NCBI RefSeq assembly: GCF_001467895.1
Contig: NZ_LNYO01000017.1
Coordinates: forward strand, 106,918 to 170,917
Source: Legionella nautarum
GTDB lineage: Bacteria > Pseudomonadota > Gammaproteobacteria > Legionellales > Legionellaceae
Direction: 5' to 3'
Length of the DNA: 64,000 nt
Shown: positions 44,512 to 53,200 of the stretch, in pieces
How the letters are laid out: each line of letters starts with the position of its first letter
How positions within the stretch are numbered: position 1 is the first letter of the stretch
The notes under the pieces: generated by a model
What the model was told of the DNA's origin: nothing
What the model saw: only the letters and a program-made list of their open reading frames with translations
Database searches by the model: none
Made by a program: the position numbers and the translations under genes

Positions 44512-45249
44512 ATGCGGATAGTGGTTATTCCGATGGCCGGATTTGGCACACGTTTTCTAGAAGTATTTTCTGATAAAAAATTGACACCGGTTCCTCCTAA
44601 TGGGGAACCGATGTTCATCCATGCGATTCGAAAATTGGGATTTTCTTACGATAAAATTATTTTAATTCCTCGAGAAGTCGATTCCATCCAACCAGCTCTT
44701 AATGACTATCCTGATATTTCACGCTACGCAACCGTAGTTGCGACGCATCAAGAAACCAAAGGCCCCTTAGATACAGTCATGTATGCCAAAGCAATTTTGC
44801 TTGAAAATTTGGCTGCAGAATTGGTTATTTGTAACTGTGATCAAGTCCTTGTTTGGCCAGGGGAGTGGGCCTTAGCTTGGTTAAAAGAGCGCGGCGCCAT
44901 GGGTGGCATACCTACCATCGAACGAAAAAGCCAGCGGCATTCCTATGCAGAAATTGATGCAAAATATCCTTGCAAAATAACCCGGGTCAGAGAAAAAGAA
45001 AGAATTTCAAATCGCGCAACCATTGGTGTTTATTGGTTTGGTACTATTGGCGACTTTTTACCTGCAGCCGATCAAGTGTTTAGTCATAACGATGTGGCGC
45101 CTAATGGTGAGTTCTATGTGTCGCATGTCTACAACTATCTTGATGGACTTATTCTTGAATACCCTTTATGCGAGTTTTGGTCCTTAGGCGAACCTGAAAA
45201 TTTCAATAAATACATCCATAAAAACTATTTACTTGGCGATGACAGCTAA
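44512..45249 (+). CDS. Sugar/alditol-phosphate nucleotidyltransferase-like protein
   Basis: A 245-residue NTP_transferase-fold protein. It starts with IPMAGFGTRF and a Lys further on (SDKKLTPV), carries CNCDQVLVW with the metal Asp, and ends with an NDP-sugar-binding region (NGEFYVSHVYNYL, EFWSLGEPENFNKY). Such enzymes make NDP-sugars from sugar 1-phosphate and NTP, or CDP-alditols from alditol phosphate. Length is like the small cytidylyl- and uridylyl-transferases. It is cotranscribed with the RuBisCO-like gene. Nucleotide and sugar specificity are not readable from sequence. Confidence 0.82.
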   Translation: MRIVVIPMAGFGTRFLEVFSDKKLTPVPPNGEPMFIHAIRKLGFSYDKIILIPREVDSIQPALNDYPDISRYATVVATHQETKGPLDTVMYAKAILLENLAAELVICNCDQVLVWPGEWALAWLKERGAMGGIPTIERKSQRHSYAEIDAKYPCKITRVREKERISNRATIGVYWFGTIGDFLPAADQVFSHNDVAPNGEFYVSHVYNYLDGLILEYPLCEFWSLGEPENFNKYIHKNYLLGDDS

Positions 45250-45324
45250 TGTTTTTTTTCTGTAATACAGTCAACTAACCATCAACTCAGGGACAAGAAT
45301 CAAATTAGATAAAATTTTGCAGAT

Positions 45325-45699
45325 TTATTTCTTTGTAGCAGAGGTTTCGATAGCATGCATGATTGAAGCATTAAAAATTTTATTTCCATGGAATGCGATT
45401 TTAAGATGTGGGTTATTTTTTTTTAGTCTGTAAATTGCCTTAGCGCCTACCTCATCTATCTGATTAAATTGAAGATCAAGAGAATGTAAATGCTTTAAGG
45501 ATTCAAATTCTCGACCTATGATTTTCGCGCCTTCATCACCAATTTTATTATTATTTAAGAATAGATCATTGAGGTTAGGTTTTAGTTTGATTATTTCGCG
45601 AACGATCGCTTGCAGTTCATTATCTTCAATTTGCATCCCGCCTAAATCAATTTGATCTTGTAAAGAAGTTTGAATTTTTAGCTTAACTTCATTGCGCAT
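45325..45699 (-). CDS. Short leucine-rich-repeat protein
   Basis: A 124-residue protein with three ribonuclease-inhibitor-type LRRs, for example LNDLFLNNNKIGDEGAKIIG and LHSLDLQFNQIDEVGAKAIY. It binds protein partners, most likely. There is no signal peptide and no catalytic domain. It could be a truncated piece of a larger LRR effector, as the solenoid is short and has only an N-terminal cap. The SD is weak. Confidence 0.7.
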   Translation of the reverse strand: MRNEVKLKIQTSLQDQIDLGGMQIEDNELQAIVREIIKLKPNLNDLFLNNNKIGDEGAKIIGREFESLKHLHSLDLQFNQIDEVGAKAIYRLKKNNPHLKIAFHGNKIFNASIMHAIETSATKK

Positions 45700-45763
45700 A
45701 GAAATCTCTAAAATAGATAAGCATCTATAATATATTATAAATTAAAGTAATTAATTGATTTTT

Positions 45764-47347
45764 ATGTTCTCGCTCAATGAAAATAATCAATTAGACAACC
45801 CTTTGATTATCAAAGACATTGTTGTGGTTTCCCCTAAAACAGAAAAAGATAAGGTACCGCCAACAGGTGAGTTTGGCACCATTCCAGATTTAGCTAATTT
45901 AATGTCACCTAAAAATCATAGAAAATTAGCTCAATTTAAATGGGCTCAAGAAGATAGATTATATTCAACCATTAAAAGCTTAGTGCATTACGCTACCGAT
46001 AGACATCAAGAACAAAATTGTGGAGATACAAATCAGATTTTACCTAGCAAAGAAAATGCGGTCACTCGACTTGTGACGAATGAATTTGCCTTTTACACGG
46101 CAATTCCTTTTTCAATCGAAGAGTTTGCACATCTTCAGGAGCGAATTGCTGCATTAGCTGAGAGAAGTCCTGAAAATCTTCATTTAATATTATCATCATT
46201 TGCGCTGCTTACCCCTGATAAAAAGGTGATGGATGTTGTTGTCCATGTGCAATGCGGAAAAAATCCTAAATTTAATTTTATTGTAAAAAATAATACAGCC
46301 GATTCAGACCCCCAATATTCTGATTATTCAGTAAGCGCCGATGAAAAAATAAAACGGAAAAAATTATTTCCGAATGTCGACATCAATGATCAAGAAACCA
46401 AACTTGATTCCTATGAAATCAGGGTTAACGGTGTTAAACATCAATTTTCATACAATAATATCGTTGAATGTATGACCGCAGGTGGTGTTCCATTTTTTAC
46501 TGCAATCGATATTTGTCTTGATCATGAATTTGAAGTGGCAAAAAATAATGCTAATAAATTAATCGATGACCTACATGAAAGCTATTTACGTGGAGAGTAT
46601 CGTGGATACATTTCATTATTAGTTTCGTATCTTGTGACATCTAATTACATCAATGTTAAAAGAAAATACGGACTTGGCGTGATAACGCAAGCTGATCCTA
46701 TCCAATCATTAAAGGAGTGCAAAGAGCAAACCGAAAAATCTTCGTTTAAAGAAATAAAACTTCCTTTTGGGCCCCCGCTCATCATTATTGAAACAAGTCC
46801 CTTAGAATGCGGTGAATGGCCTGAGCAACAACGTGCGCGTGTTATTGCACATAATAATGATGTGCTAGGTATAGAGAATCCAAAAGGAGAAACAAAAAAA
46901 ATTAAAAAAGCATTAAGTCACGACATGATGGACGAGCTTTCTAGTGACGAGAGTGATGAGGAAGGGAAACCTAGAGATAATGATATTTTAGAAGACATCA
47001 TTACTAGCTTAAAGCAATGTGAAAAAGGATATGCAGGCCACAGCGCCCCATTATTGTCATGGATGACAACTCAAAGCATTGATCCTTTAGCTACAAAACA
47101 CAAGGTTTTTTTAAAAAATGAACTTAAACAGCTGAGAGAACAAATAAAGAAAATTCTGAAAAGCTCAAGGATAATCAATAAAGCGGAGCAAGCTCATAAA
47201 CTGTTATCGGCTACCTTGCAAAGTATTACGGACAAAGATGATAATCTTCGTCACACACGAGTTTTTCAATTATGTGAAATGAACATGAAAAGTATAGAAG
47301 CAGAATACCCAGATCTTAGAAGAAATCTTCCTACTCAGTCTTTTTAG
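45764..47347 (+). CDS. Unknown large soluble protein, possible effector
   Basis: A 527-residue protein matching no family I recognise. It is rich in Asp, Glu and Lys. The central 130-300 region looks globular (alternating beta and alpha stretches, for example VVHVQCGKNPKFNFIV and NIVECMTAGGVPFFTAIDIC). Around residues 393-420 it is strongly acidic (DELSSDESDEEGKPRDND), and the last 80 residues are helical and lysine-rich. No signal peptide or membrane segment. ATG 45764 is chosen over a TTG three codons upstream; neither has a clear SD. It is divergent from the LRR gene. Confidence 0.6.
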   Translation: MFSLNENNQLDNPLIIKDIVVVSPKTEKDKVPPTGEFGTIPDLANLMSPKNHRKLAQFKWAQEDRLYSTIKSLVHYATDRHQEQNCGDTNQILPSKENAVTRLVTNEFAFYTAIPFSIEEFAHLQERIAALAERSPENLHLILSSFALLTPDKKVMDVVVHVQCGKNPKFNFIVKNNTADSDPQYSDYSVSADEKIKRKKLFPNVDINDQETKLDSYEIRVNGVKHQFSYNNIVECMTAGGVPFFTAIDICLDHEFEVAKNNANKLIDDLHESYLRGEYRGYISLLVSYLVTSNYINVKRKYGLGVITQADPIQSLKECKEQTEKSSFKEIKLPFGPPLIIIETSPLECGEWPEQQRARVIAHNNDVLGIENPKGETKKIKKALSHDMMDELSSDESDEEGKPRDNDILEDIITSLKQCEKGYAGHSAPLLSWMTTQSIDPLATKHKVFLKNELKQLREQIKKILKSSRIINKAEQAHKLLSATLQSITDKDDNLRHTRVFQLCEMNMKSIEAEYPDLRRNLPTQSF

Positions 47348-47428
47348 TGGGGACATTTACCGCCTAACAATTGAATATCCCATCACCATTACAACTTTGT
47401 TGAACTCTAGAAAATCATATTATTTTCA

Positions 47429-47911
47429 TTATAACTCTTTTAACACATTAACTAAGGTATCAACCGAATTAGCGAGATTTATTTGCTCAATTTCCGATAA
47501 ATCTTGAAGATTATCGTTGAGACGATTGTGCAGTAGATAGGGCGAGGAACAAACAAACTCTGTGCCTTTATCTGTTATATCAATAAAAATAATACGCCTA
47601 TCTTTAATATCCCGCATACGTTGAACAAATCCCTTTACTTCCAGCCGATCAATGACTCCAACTAGAGTACTCATTGATAAATGAACACTCTTAGATAAAA
47701 GAGAGAGGGTCATGACGCCTTTTTCATAAATTTCATATAAACATATAAGTTGCGGTATGGTGAGTCCATAGCATTTATTTAAGCGCCTTGAGTGATTATC
47801 CATATGCTGCATTATTTTCCGTAGAGCAAGAATAATCTTCTTAGCTTGTTTTTCAGATTGTATATCACCGGTTACTTTTTCTTCAAACTGGCTTTGATCA
47901 AGAGAGTTCAT
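47429..47911 (-). CDS. MarR-family transcriptional regulator
   Basis: A 160-residue winged-helix regulator. The HTH is LSLLSKSVHLSMSTLVGVIDRLEVKGFVQR, followed by a wing (RDIKDRRIIFIDITDKG). The N-terminal 35 residues are an extra polar extension. MarR dimers bind palindromes and are released by ligands. It is divergent from the GCS2-family ligase with a 261-bp gap, so that gene is a natural candidate target; I could not identify a clear operator. Confidence 0.9.
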   Translation of the reverse strand: MNSLDQSQFEEKVTGDIQSEKQAKKIILALRKIMQHMDNHSRRLNKCYGLTIPQLICLYEIYEKGVMTLSLLSKSVHLSMSTLVGVIDRLEVKGFVQRMRDIKDRRIIFIDITDKGTEFVCSSPYLLHNRLNDNLQDLSEIEQINLANSVDTLVNVLKEL

Positions 47912-48172
47912 GAATAGAGTCTTACAATAATCTAGGGTTGAAATTGACTGCTATTGCTATTAACATGGCAAAAGTAGTTCGCGTACAAATTATATCAGTA
48001 GACATTAATTTGTTATAGATAATTTTTATTGTACTCAACTATTAAATATAACTGTAGAAGCCTTATTAAATATAGTTTGAGATGGCTATTTCTAATAGAG
48101 AGGGGCATTTTTGAGATCACATTTATAGCAATGTGGACTGCCAATAAAACAATAAAATAGAAGGTTTAAGTA

Positions 48173-49396
48173 ATGCAGAATCAACTCGATGAATCCCCAT
48201 TAACATCCGACAATTATCCTACCCCACCATTATTAACCACCTTAACCGATGAAGAAGAAATTTCTTTTAAAAGCAATGGTGTTCTTACTCTAGGAGTAGA
48301 AATTGAACTGCAATTAATTGACGCTTCAACTTATAATCTATGTTCTCGAGCAGAAGAAATATTAAAAAAAACGGCTCATCTAAGAAAAATTAAACCGGAA
48401 TTTTATTTAAGTACGATAGAAATTAATACTGATAAATGTAGCACAGCACACCATGCCGAGGAGGATCTCTATCAAACAATAAGCTCGTTACAGCTCGCTA
48501 CAAAGAATATGGGCATCCAGTTTGCAACTACGGGCTCCCACCCTTTTTCCAGATACTCCGATTGGCTGATTTCCCCTACTGAACGCTATCAGGAGCTCAT
48601 CGATCGCAATCAATGGCTCACTCGCCGAATGAGTGTCTATGGGTTACATGTTCATTTGGGAATGTCTAGTGGTGAAGAATGCATTCGTTATAATAATTTT
48701 TTCATGTATTTTTTACCGCATTTATTAGCCCTGTCGTCGAGCTCACCTTTTTGGCAAGGGATAGATACAGGTCTGTCCTCCTGGCGCCCGACTACTTATG
48801 AATCATTACCCACTGCTGGTCAGCCTTATCATGTGCGCAAATGGCAAGATTTTGAGCATTTATATAGAACATTAAAATTATGCGGCTCGATTACATCCCT
48901 TAAAGACTTATGGTGGGATCTGCGGCCAAGTCCTGGTTATGGCACTTTGGAAATTCGAGTTTGCGATGGAGCAGCCACATTATCAGAAACCGTAGCCATT
49001 GTTGCTCTTATCCATACACTTGCCCATTGGTTTAGCGACAATGGCAGTTGGCTTGAATCGGTAGCCTGCCCGCCTTATTGGCTTTCTCGAGAAAACAAAT
49101 GGAGAGCCATGCGTTATGGTTTAAATGCTGAATTAGTCATGAATACAGATGGTAAAATAAAACTAATGCGTGATGATCTTCAAGAATGGTTTGAAAAATT
49201 ACAACCATATATCAAGAAACTTAATTATCAAACCTACTTTTCTACTCTCCAAACCATTATTGACTGTGGTACCAGTTCTGAGCGGCAACAAAAAGTATTT
49301 GAACGTACTGGTTGTTTCAAAGATGTAGTGAAACATAATGTCAGTGAGTTTTTACTACAAGTACCTCTTTATAGACAGGAACAAATTGTTAAATGA
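48173..49396 (+). CDS. ybdK: Glutamate-cysteine-ligase-like carboxylate-amine ligase (YbdK family)
   Basis: A 407-residue GCS2-fold ligase. Seen: LTLGVEIELQLID (ATP/metal Glu), STIEINTDKCSTA, YGLHVHLGM and the C-terminal LEIRVCDGAAT region. It joins a glutamate-type carboxylate to an amine using ATP; E. coli YbdK has weak gamma-glutamylcysteine ligase activity. It sits between a MarR regulator and an amidotransferase-type asparagine synthetase, which suggests a short gamma-glutamyl or amidated peptide as product. Confidence 0.88.
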   Translation: MQNQLDESPLTSDNYPTPPLLTTLTDEEEISFKSNGVLTLGVEIELQLIDASTYNLCSRAEEILKKTAHLRKIKPEFYLSTIEINTDKCSTAHHAEEDLYQTISSLQLATKNMGIQFATTGSHPFSRYSDWLISPTERYQELIDRNQWLTRRMSVYGLHVHLGMSSGEECIRYNNFFMYFLPHLLALSSSSPFWQGIDTGLSSWRPTTYESLPTAGQPYHVRKWQDFEHLYRTLKLCGSITSLKDLWWDLRPSPGYGTLEIRVCDGAATLSETVAIVALIHTLAHWFSDNGSWLESVACPPYWLSRENKWRAMRYGLNAELVMNTDGKIKLMRDDLQEWFEKLQPYIKKLNYQTYFSTLQTIIDCGTSSERQQKVFERTGCFKDVVKHNVSEFLLQVPLYRQEQIVK

Positions 49397-49776
49397 ACCA
49401 ATAAAAAGCCGGATAAGATTGAGAAACCGTAAATCGAATGTTTGAAAATAAATTAAGAAATTTTTATGAAAACAGTACGTTAGATGTTTTCAATTTCATG
49501 ATGCTAAAACCAGTAATTTTATCGGTAGTTTACATCTTATTGATGCCAAAGATCATACCAACATAGGAAGCAGTCACGCCTAACCATTAAAACCTACAAG
49601 TAATCCAAATGCCCCTTTAAATACTGGAGATGTTCTATAATGCAAATAAGCGCAATGAGACAAACTATTAAAACTATAGCAAACACTGTTTGGATTGAAT
49701 TTAGTAATGAAGCAATTTTATAACCACTTTGGTTAATTCAGTCCTCAATGAATAACAATAAAGAAGGTGAAGCAAT
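49397..49776. other. Intergenic region before the asnB-like gene
   Basis: A 380-bp AT-rich gap. I see only short open stretches, the longest about 38 codons, with no recognised product. No tRNA or hairpin of note. Confidence 0.5.
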
Positions 49777-51561
49777 ATGTGTGGAATCGCGGGAGAATAT
49801 CAGTTTAATAAGAAAAATATCCCCTTATTTAGTTTAGAAAAAGCCATTCTAAAACAGCTCAACCGCGGGCCTGATGATGGACAAATTTACCAAGTTGATG
49901 GTCTGGCTCTAGGGCATAGAAGACTGAAGATATTTGATCTTACCAATCGTGGTGCGCAACCGATGGTTGACTCTGAGCTTGGATTAGCATTGGTATTCAA
50001 TGGCGCTATTTATAATTTTTTGGAATTGCGAAAAGAACTGGAAGCGAAAGGTTACTCCTTCATTTCCGATAGCGATACTGAAGTACTGCTTAAAGCCTAT
50101 CACGCATGGGGGACACAGTGTATCCCTAAGCTTCAAGGGATGTTTGCTTTTGCAATTTGGGAACAAAATACAGGTAAATTAATACTGGCTCGTGACCGTT
50201 TAGGTATCAAACCACTCTATTATAATACTAACTATTCCAAGGGCTTTAAATTTGCATCTACGTTACCAGCACTTATTGAATTTGAAGGCATTAATACTTC
50301 GATTGATAAAATTGCATTGCAATTTTATCTGACCTTTCATGCGGTTCCTGATCCATATACCATTCTCTCCGGCGTAAAGAAATTACTCCCCGGCTCAATT
50401 ATGACGGTATATCCCAGCGGTGAGATTAAGCAAGAAATATACTGGCAACTCAAAATAGATGACACAAAAACCAATCACTCGCATAGCGAGAATGACTGGC
50501 TTAAAAGCACCCATGATGCATTACTGTTGGCAACTAAACGTCAATTAGCTGCCGATGTTCCAGTTGGAATACTGCTTTCCGGCGGGTTGGATTCTTCTTT
50601 ACTTGTAGCACTTGCCTCGCAACTGGAAAAGGAAGAAATACAAACGTTCTCTATTGGCTTTGAGAGCTCCCATGGAGAACCAGGCAATGAATTTGTATAT
50701 TCTGATCTTGTTGCCTCACAATTCGGTACAAAACATCAACAGATGTTTATTTCAAATAAACAACTCGCCTACTCTCTGGGGCAATGTGTTTCTGCAATGT
50801 CTGAACCCATGCTTAGCCATGATAATATCGGATTTTATTTGCTTTCTCATGAGGTTGCAAAGCATGTAAAGGTAGTTCTGTCAGGGCAAGGTGCGGACGA
50901 GATTTTTGCGGGGTACCATTGGTTTCAAAATGTTCCCACCATGGCTTCCTCACCTAGACAATCCGCACAGTTTATTTTTGATAAAGTAGCCGATCGTAAT
51001 TTTGTAGAATATCAGCAACTTGTAACCCCAGCTTTTTACACGAGCACACATACAGATTCATTCTTAGCCGAGTTATGCGAGCAAAATGGCTCTCCTAATA
51101 CTGTGGATAGTTTACTTTTGTATGAAAGTACCTTTGCATTAGCTAATGGTCCTTTGAGTCGTGTAGATAACATGACCATGGCGGCAAGCCTTGAAGCACG
51201 GGTGCCATTCTTGGATGAGGCGGTTGTTAATCTCTCTGCTTCTATGCCCCTCAATTATAAACTTCCAAATGGAGGTAAATACATTTTAAAACAACTTGGT
51301 AAAAAAATGCTTCCTGAGAAAATTATTAATCGCTCAAAGGGATATTTTCCTGTTCCTGCCTTGAAATACCTGGAAGGAAGTACGCTTGAGCTGATGCACG
51401 AAGTACTTTCATCAAGTAATGTAAAACAACGCGGCATCTTTAATATAGACGCCGTTCAAACGCTGCTTACACATCCAGAAAAACATTTTACTCCTTCGGG
51501 TATTTCCAAACTCTGGCAAATAGGTCTGCTTGAATATTGGCTTCAGTTACATGGCTTATAA
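49777..51561 (+). CDS. asnB: Asparagine-synthetase-like amidotransferase, NAGGN type
   Basis: A 594-residue protein with an N-terminal glutaminase (Cys2 in MCGIAGEYQF; LGHRRLKIFDL; FNGAIYN) and a C-terminal AsnB synthase domain with the ATP loop SGGLDSSL. Sequence features such as ALIEFEGINTSIDKIAL, FSIGFESSHGEPGNEFVYSD and VLSGQGADEIFAGYHWF look closer to the amidotransferase of N-acetylglutaminylglutamine amide (NAGGN) synthesis than to housekeeping AsnB. The usual ngg ATP-grasp/GNAT partner is not adjacent; instead a GCS2-family ligase precedes it. It could also simply make asparagine. Confidence 0.8.
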   Translation: MCGIAGEYQFNKKNIPLFSLEKAILKQLNRGPDDGQIYQVDGLALGHRRLKIFDLTNRGAQPMVDSELGLALVFNGAIYNFLELRKELEAKGYSFISDSDTEVLLKAYHAWGTQCIPKLQGMFAFAIWEQNTGKLILARDRLGIKPLYYNTNYSKGFKFASTLPALIEFEGINTSIDKIALQFYLTFHAVPDPYTILSGVKKLLPGSIMTVYPSGEIKQEIYWQLKIDDTKTNHSHSENDWLKSTHDALLLATKRQLAADVPVGILLSGGLDSSLLVALASQLEKEEIQTFSIGFESSHGEPGNEFVYSDLVASQFGTKHQQMFISNKQLAYSLGQCVSAMSEPMLSHDNIGFYLLSHEVAKHVKVVLSGQGADEIFAGYHWFQNVPTMASSPRQSAQFIFDKVADRNFVEYQQLVTPAFYTSTHTDSFLAELCEQNGSPNTVDSLLLYESTFALANGPLSRVDNMTMAASLEARVPFLDEAVVNLSASMPLNYKLPNGGKYILKQLGKKMLPEKIINRSKGYFPVPALKYLEGSTLELMHEVLSSSNVKQRGIFNIDAVQTLLTHPEKHFTPSGISKLWQIGLLEYWLQLHGL

Positions 51562-51652
51562 AAATAAAATTTTTTGAGCAAGCTGGTCACTTATCGGGCC
51601 AAATAAAACCTTTTCACGACTCCACCCATTGAAATTACAAGCGACAAAAACG

Positions 51653-51696
51653 ATGTTATATCAGAGGGGTAAATTCATATCACTCTGATATAACAT
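51653..51696. repeat. Perfect 14-bp inverted repeat between convergent genes
   Basis: ATGTTATATCAGAG (51653-51666) and CTCTGATATAACAT (51683-51696) flank a 16-base loop. It lies between the ends of the asnB-like gene and the unknown minus-strand gene. The stem is AT-rich and no clean T-run follows, so it may be a weak bidirectional terminator or a mobile/regulatory palindrome. Confidence 0.65.
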
Positions 51697-51719
51697 GATT
51701 TATCTGTTCCTATTTTTAT

Positions 51720-53186
51720 TTAGATGCTGGGCTGCGCGCTAACAACTTCATGTACACGCTGTAATGATTTGGATTGGTTCCAGCCAAAAACACCTAAAAA
51801 ACTTAGCGCGCTAATCCTATGAATATTTAAAGCTAGGTAGATCGAACTTTCTGGATGGTTAACCGCTAATGCTAGGCTCTCTTCTCCTTCAAACTCCGCA
51901 TTATCCACTGCTTCAATAATAGCCTCAGCCTTTTCCTTACAATTGATCCAATAAGGATTCATACTGTTTTGATGGGCTTGCAATCTCAATATTTGCTCTA
52001 AAATTTTTGTACCGAGCTCACCGCAACTATTAAGTTTTTCAATATAATTTTGTGCAATACAAGGTACATTTGAAATTTCTTCCTGAGAAATAAGAGCTTC
52101 TAATTTAGATTCAATATGGCCGCCCTGTGATAACTGTGGATACTCAACAGTTTCCCATGCTGTAGAAACGGTCTTAATACAAAGTAAAGGATGGATTTCC
52201 TTTGCTTTACAAAAATCAATCCAACCACTACTCCCTAGCTTCACAAAATTATTAGCAGCTCTAATTAATAACCGAGCAAGGGTAGAAGGATCAGGCTTAT
52301 CTCTACTTGTACTACTTGGAGATACATCGTCAAGAGTTACCCTAAAATCATTTAATGACAGTTTATTTTGCCTTAACTTATCTACCGCTTTATACACCGA
52401 ACGACAGCATAGGGCTTCATATAAGATAGTGTTAATGTTTAGTTCGGAATGAAGCGTACAGTCCCCATTATGGTTAACCTTTACGTTTGAACTGGCTGTA
52501 CAGTTAATTTTATATTTTTTAATAAACTGATTGGTAACCCTATGTATATGAGAAGTAGTACCCCAAGAATTAGTTGCTACTATTACTTCTATTCGATCCT
52601 TATTTTTGATAAAAAATAACGGCTCAGTAAAGGTACCATCATAAACTGTAAATAGAACAGTAGCTCTGCTGGAAGTATTCAATTCCAATTGTTTAATTGT
52701 ACCTTCAAATTGCTGTATCTCATTTTTTTTTCGCAAATCAACACTAAAAGTTCCTAAAAAAAGTTCATCTTGAGAATCGGTAACTAACCGGTCGCTTAAG
52801 TAGTAATCTAGACCGAAATCGGCGCCACACCAAACTTTTTCTGGGCAAGAAAATTGACTAAGTCTGGAAAAATTTTCCATTATTTTCGTGTCTTCTGATT
52901 TATAGGGAAAACCTAATATAGCGGTCATTGCATCAAGCAAAGGGACAATAGGAGAGGCGAAATTCCAAGTATTACCATCGCCAGCATCCTTTATTTTTTT
53001 AAACCCTTCATTTAAAAAAATCTCAAAAAATAAAGGCTCTTGTAATAATTGGTGCAAAGAAGCAAAAAGCTTCATCAATTCTTTATTTTGTTGGATTCTT
53101 TTTACTTTTCCAACTAAAGAATATCGATGTCTTCTATATGCATTACTTAAGCGCTCAATTTCACTTTTTATTTCATGATGTTTCAT
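51720..53186 (-). CDS. Unknown protein, possible effector
   Basis: A 488-residue soluble protein with no recognised family. It is mostly helical at the ends, with a beta-rich core (about 140-250). The core contains ATVLFTVYDGTFTEPLFFI, VIVATNSWG and NHNGDCTLHSEL, with spacings (E188, N206, C243) that loosely mimic a CE-clan protease site, but His and Asp are not conserved. No signal peptide or membrane helix. It neighbours another unknown gene on the same strand (start 54004), and the two may be cotranscribed. Confidence 0.6.
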   Translation of the reverse strand: MKHHEIKSEIERLSNAYRRHRYSLVGKVKRIQQNKELMKLFASLHQLLQEPLFFEIFLNEGFKKIKDAGDGNTWNFASPIVPLLDAMTAILGFPYKSEDTKIMENFSRLSQFSCPEKVWCGADFGLDYYLSDRLVTDSQDELFLGTFSVDLRKKNEIQQFEGTIKQLELNTSSRATVLFTVYDGTFTEPLFFIKNKDRIEVIVATNSWGTTSHIHRVTNQFIKKYKINCTASSNVKVNHNGDCTLHSELNINTILYEALCCRSVYKAVDKLRQNKLSLNDFRVTLDDVSPSSTSRDKPDPSTLARLLIRAANNFVKLGSSGWIDFCKAKEIHPLLCIKTVSTAWETVEYPQLSQGGHIESKLEALISQEEISNVPCIAQNYIEKLNSCGELGTKILEQILRLQAHQNSMNPYWINCKEKAEAIIEAVDNAEFEGEESLALAVNHPESSIYLALNIHRISALSFLGVFGWNQSKSLQRVHEVVSAQPSI

Positions 53187-53200
53187 TGATAAGTTTAATT

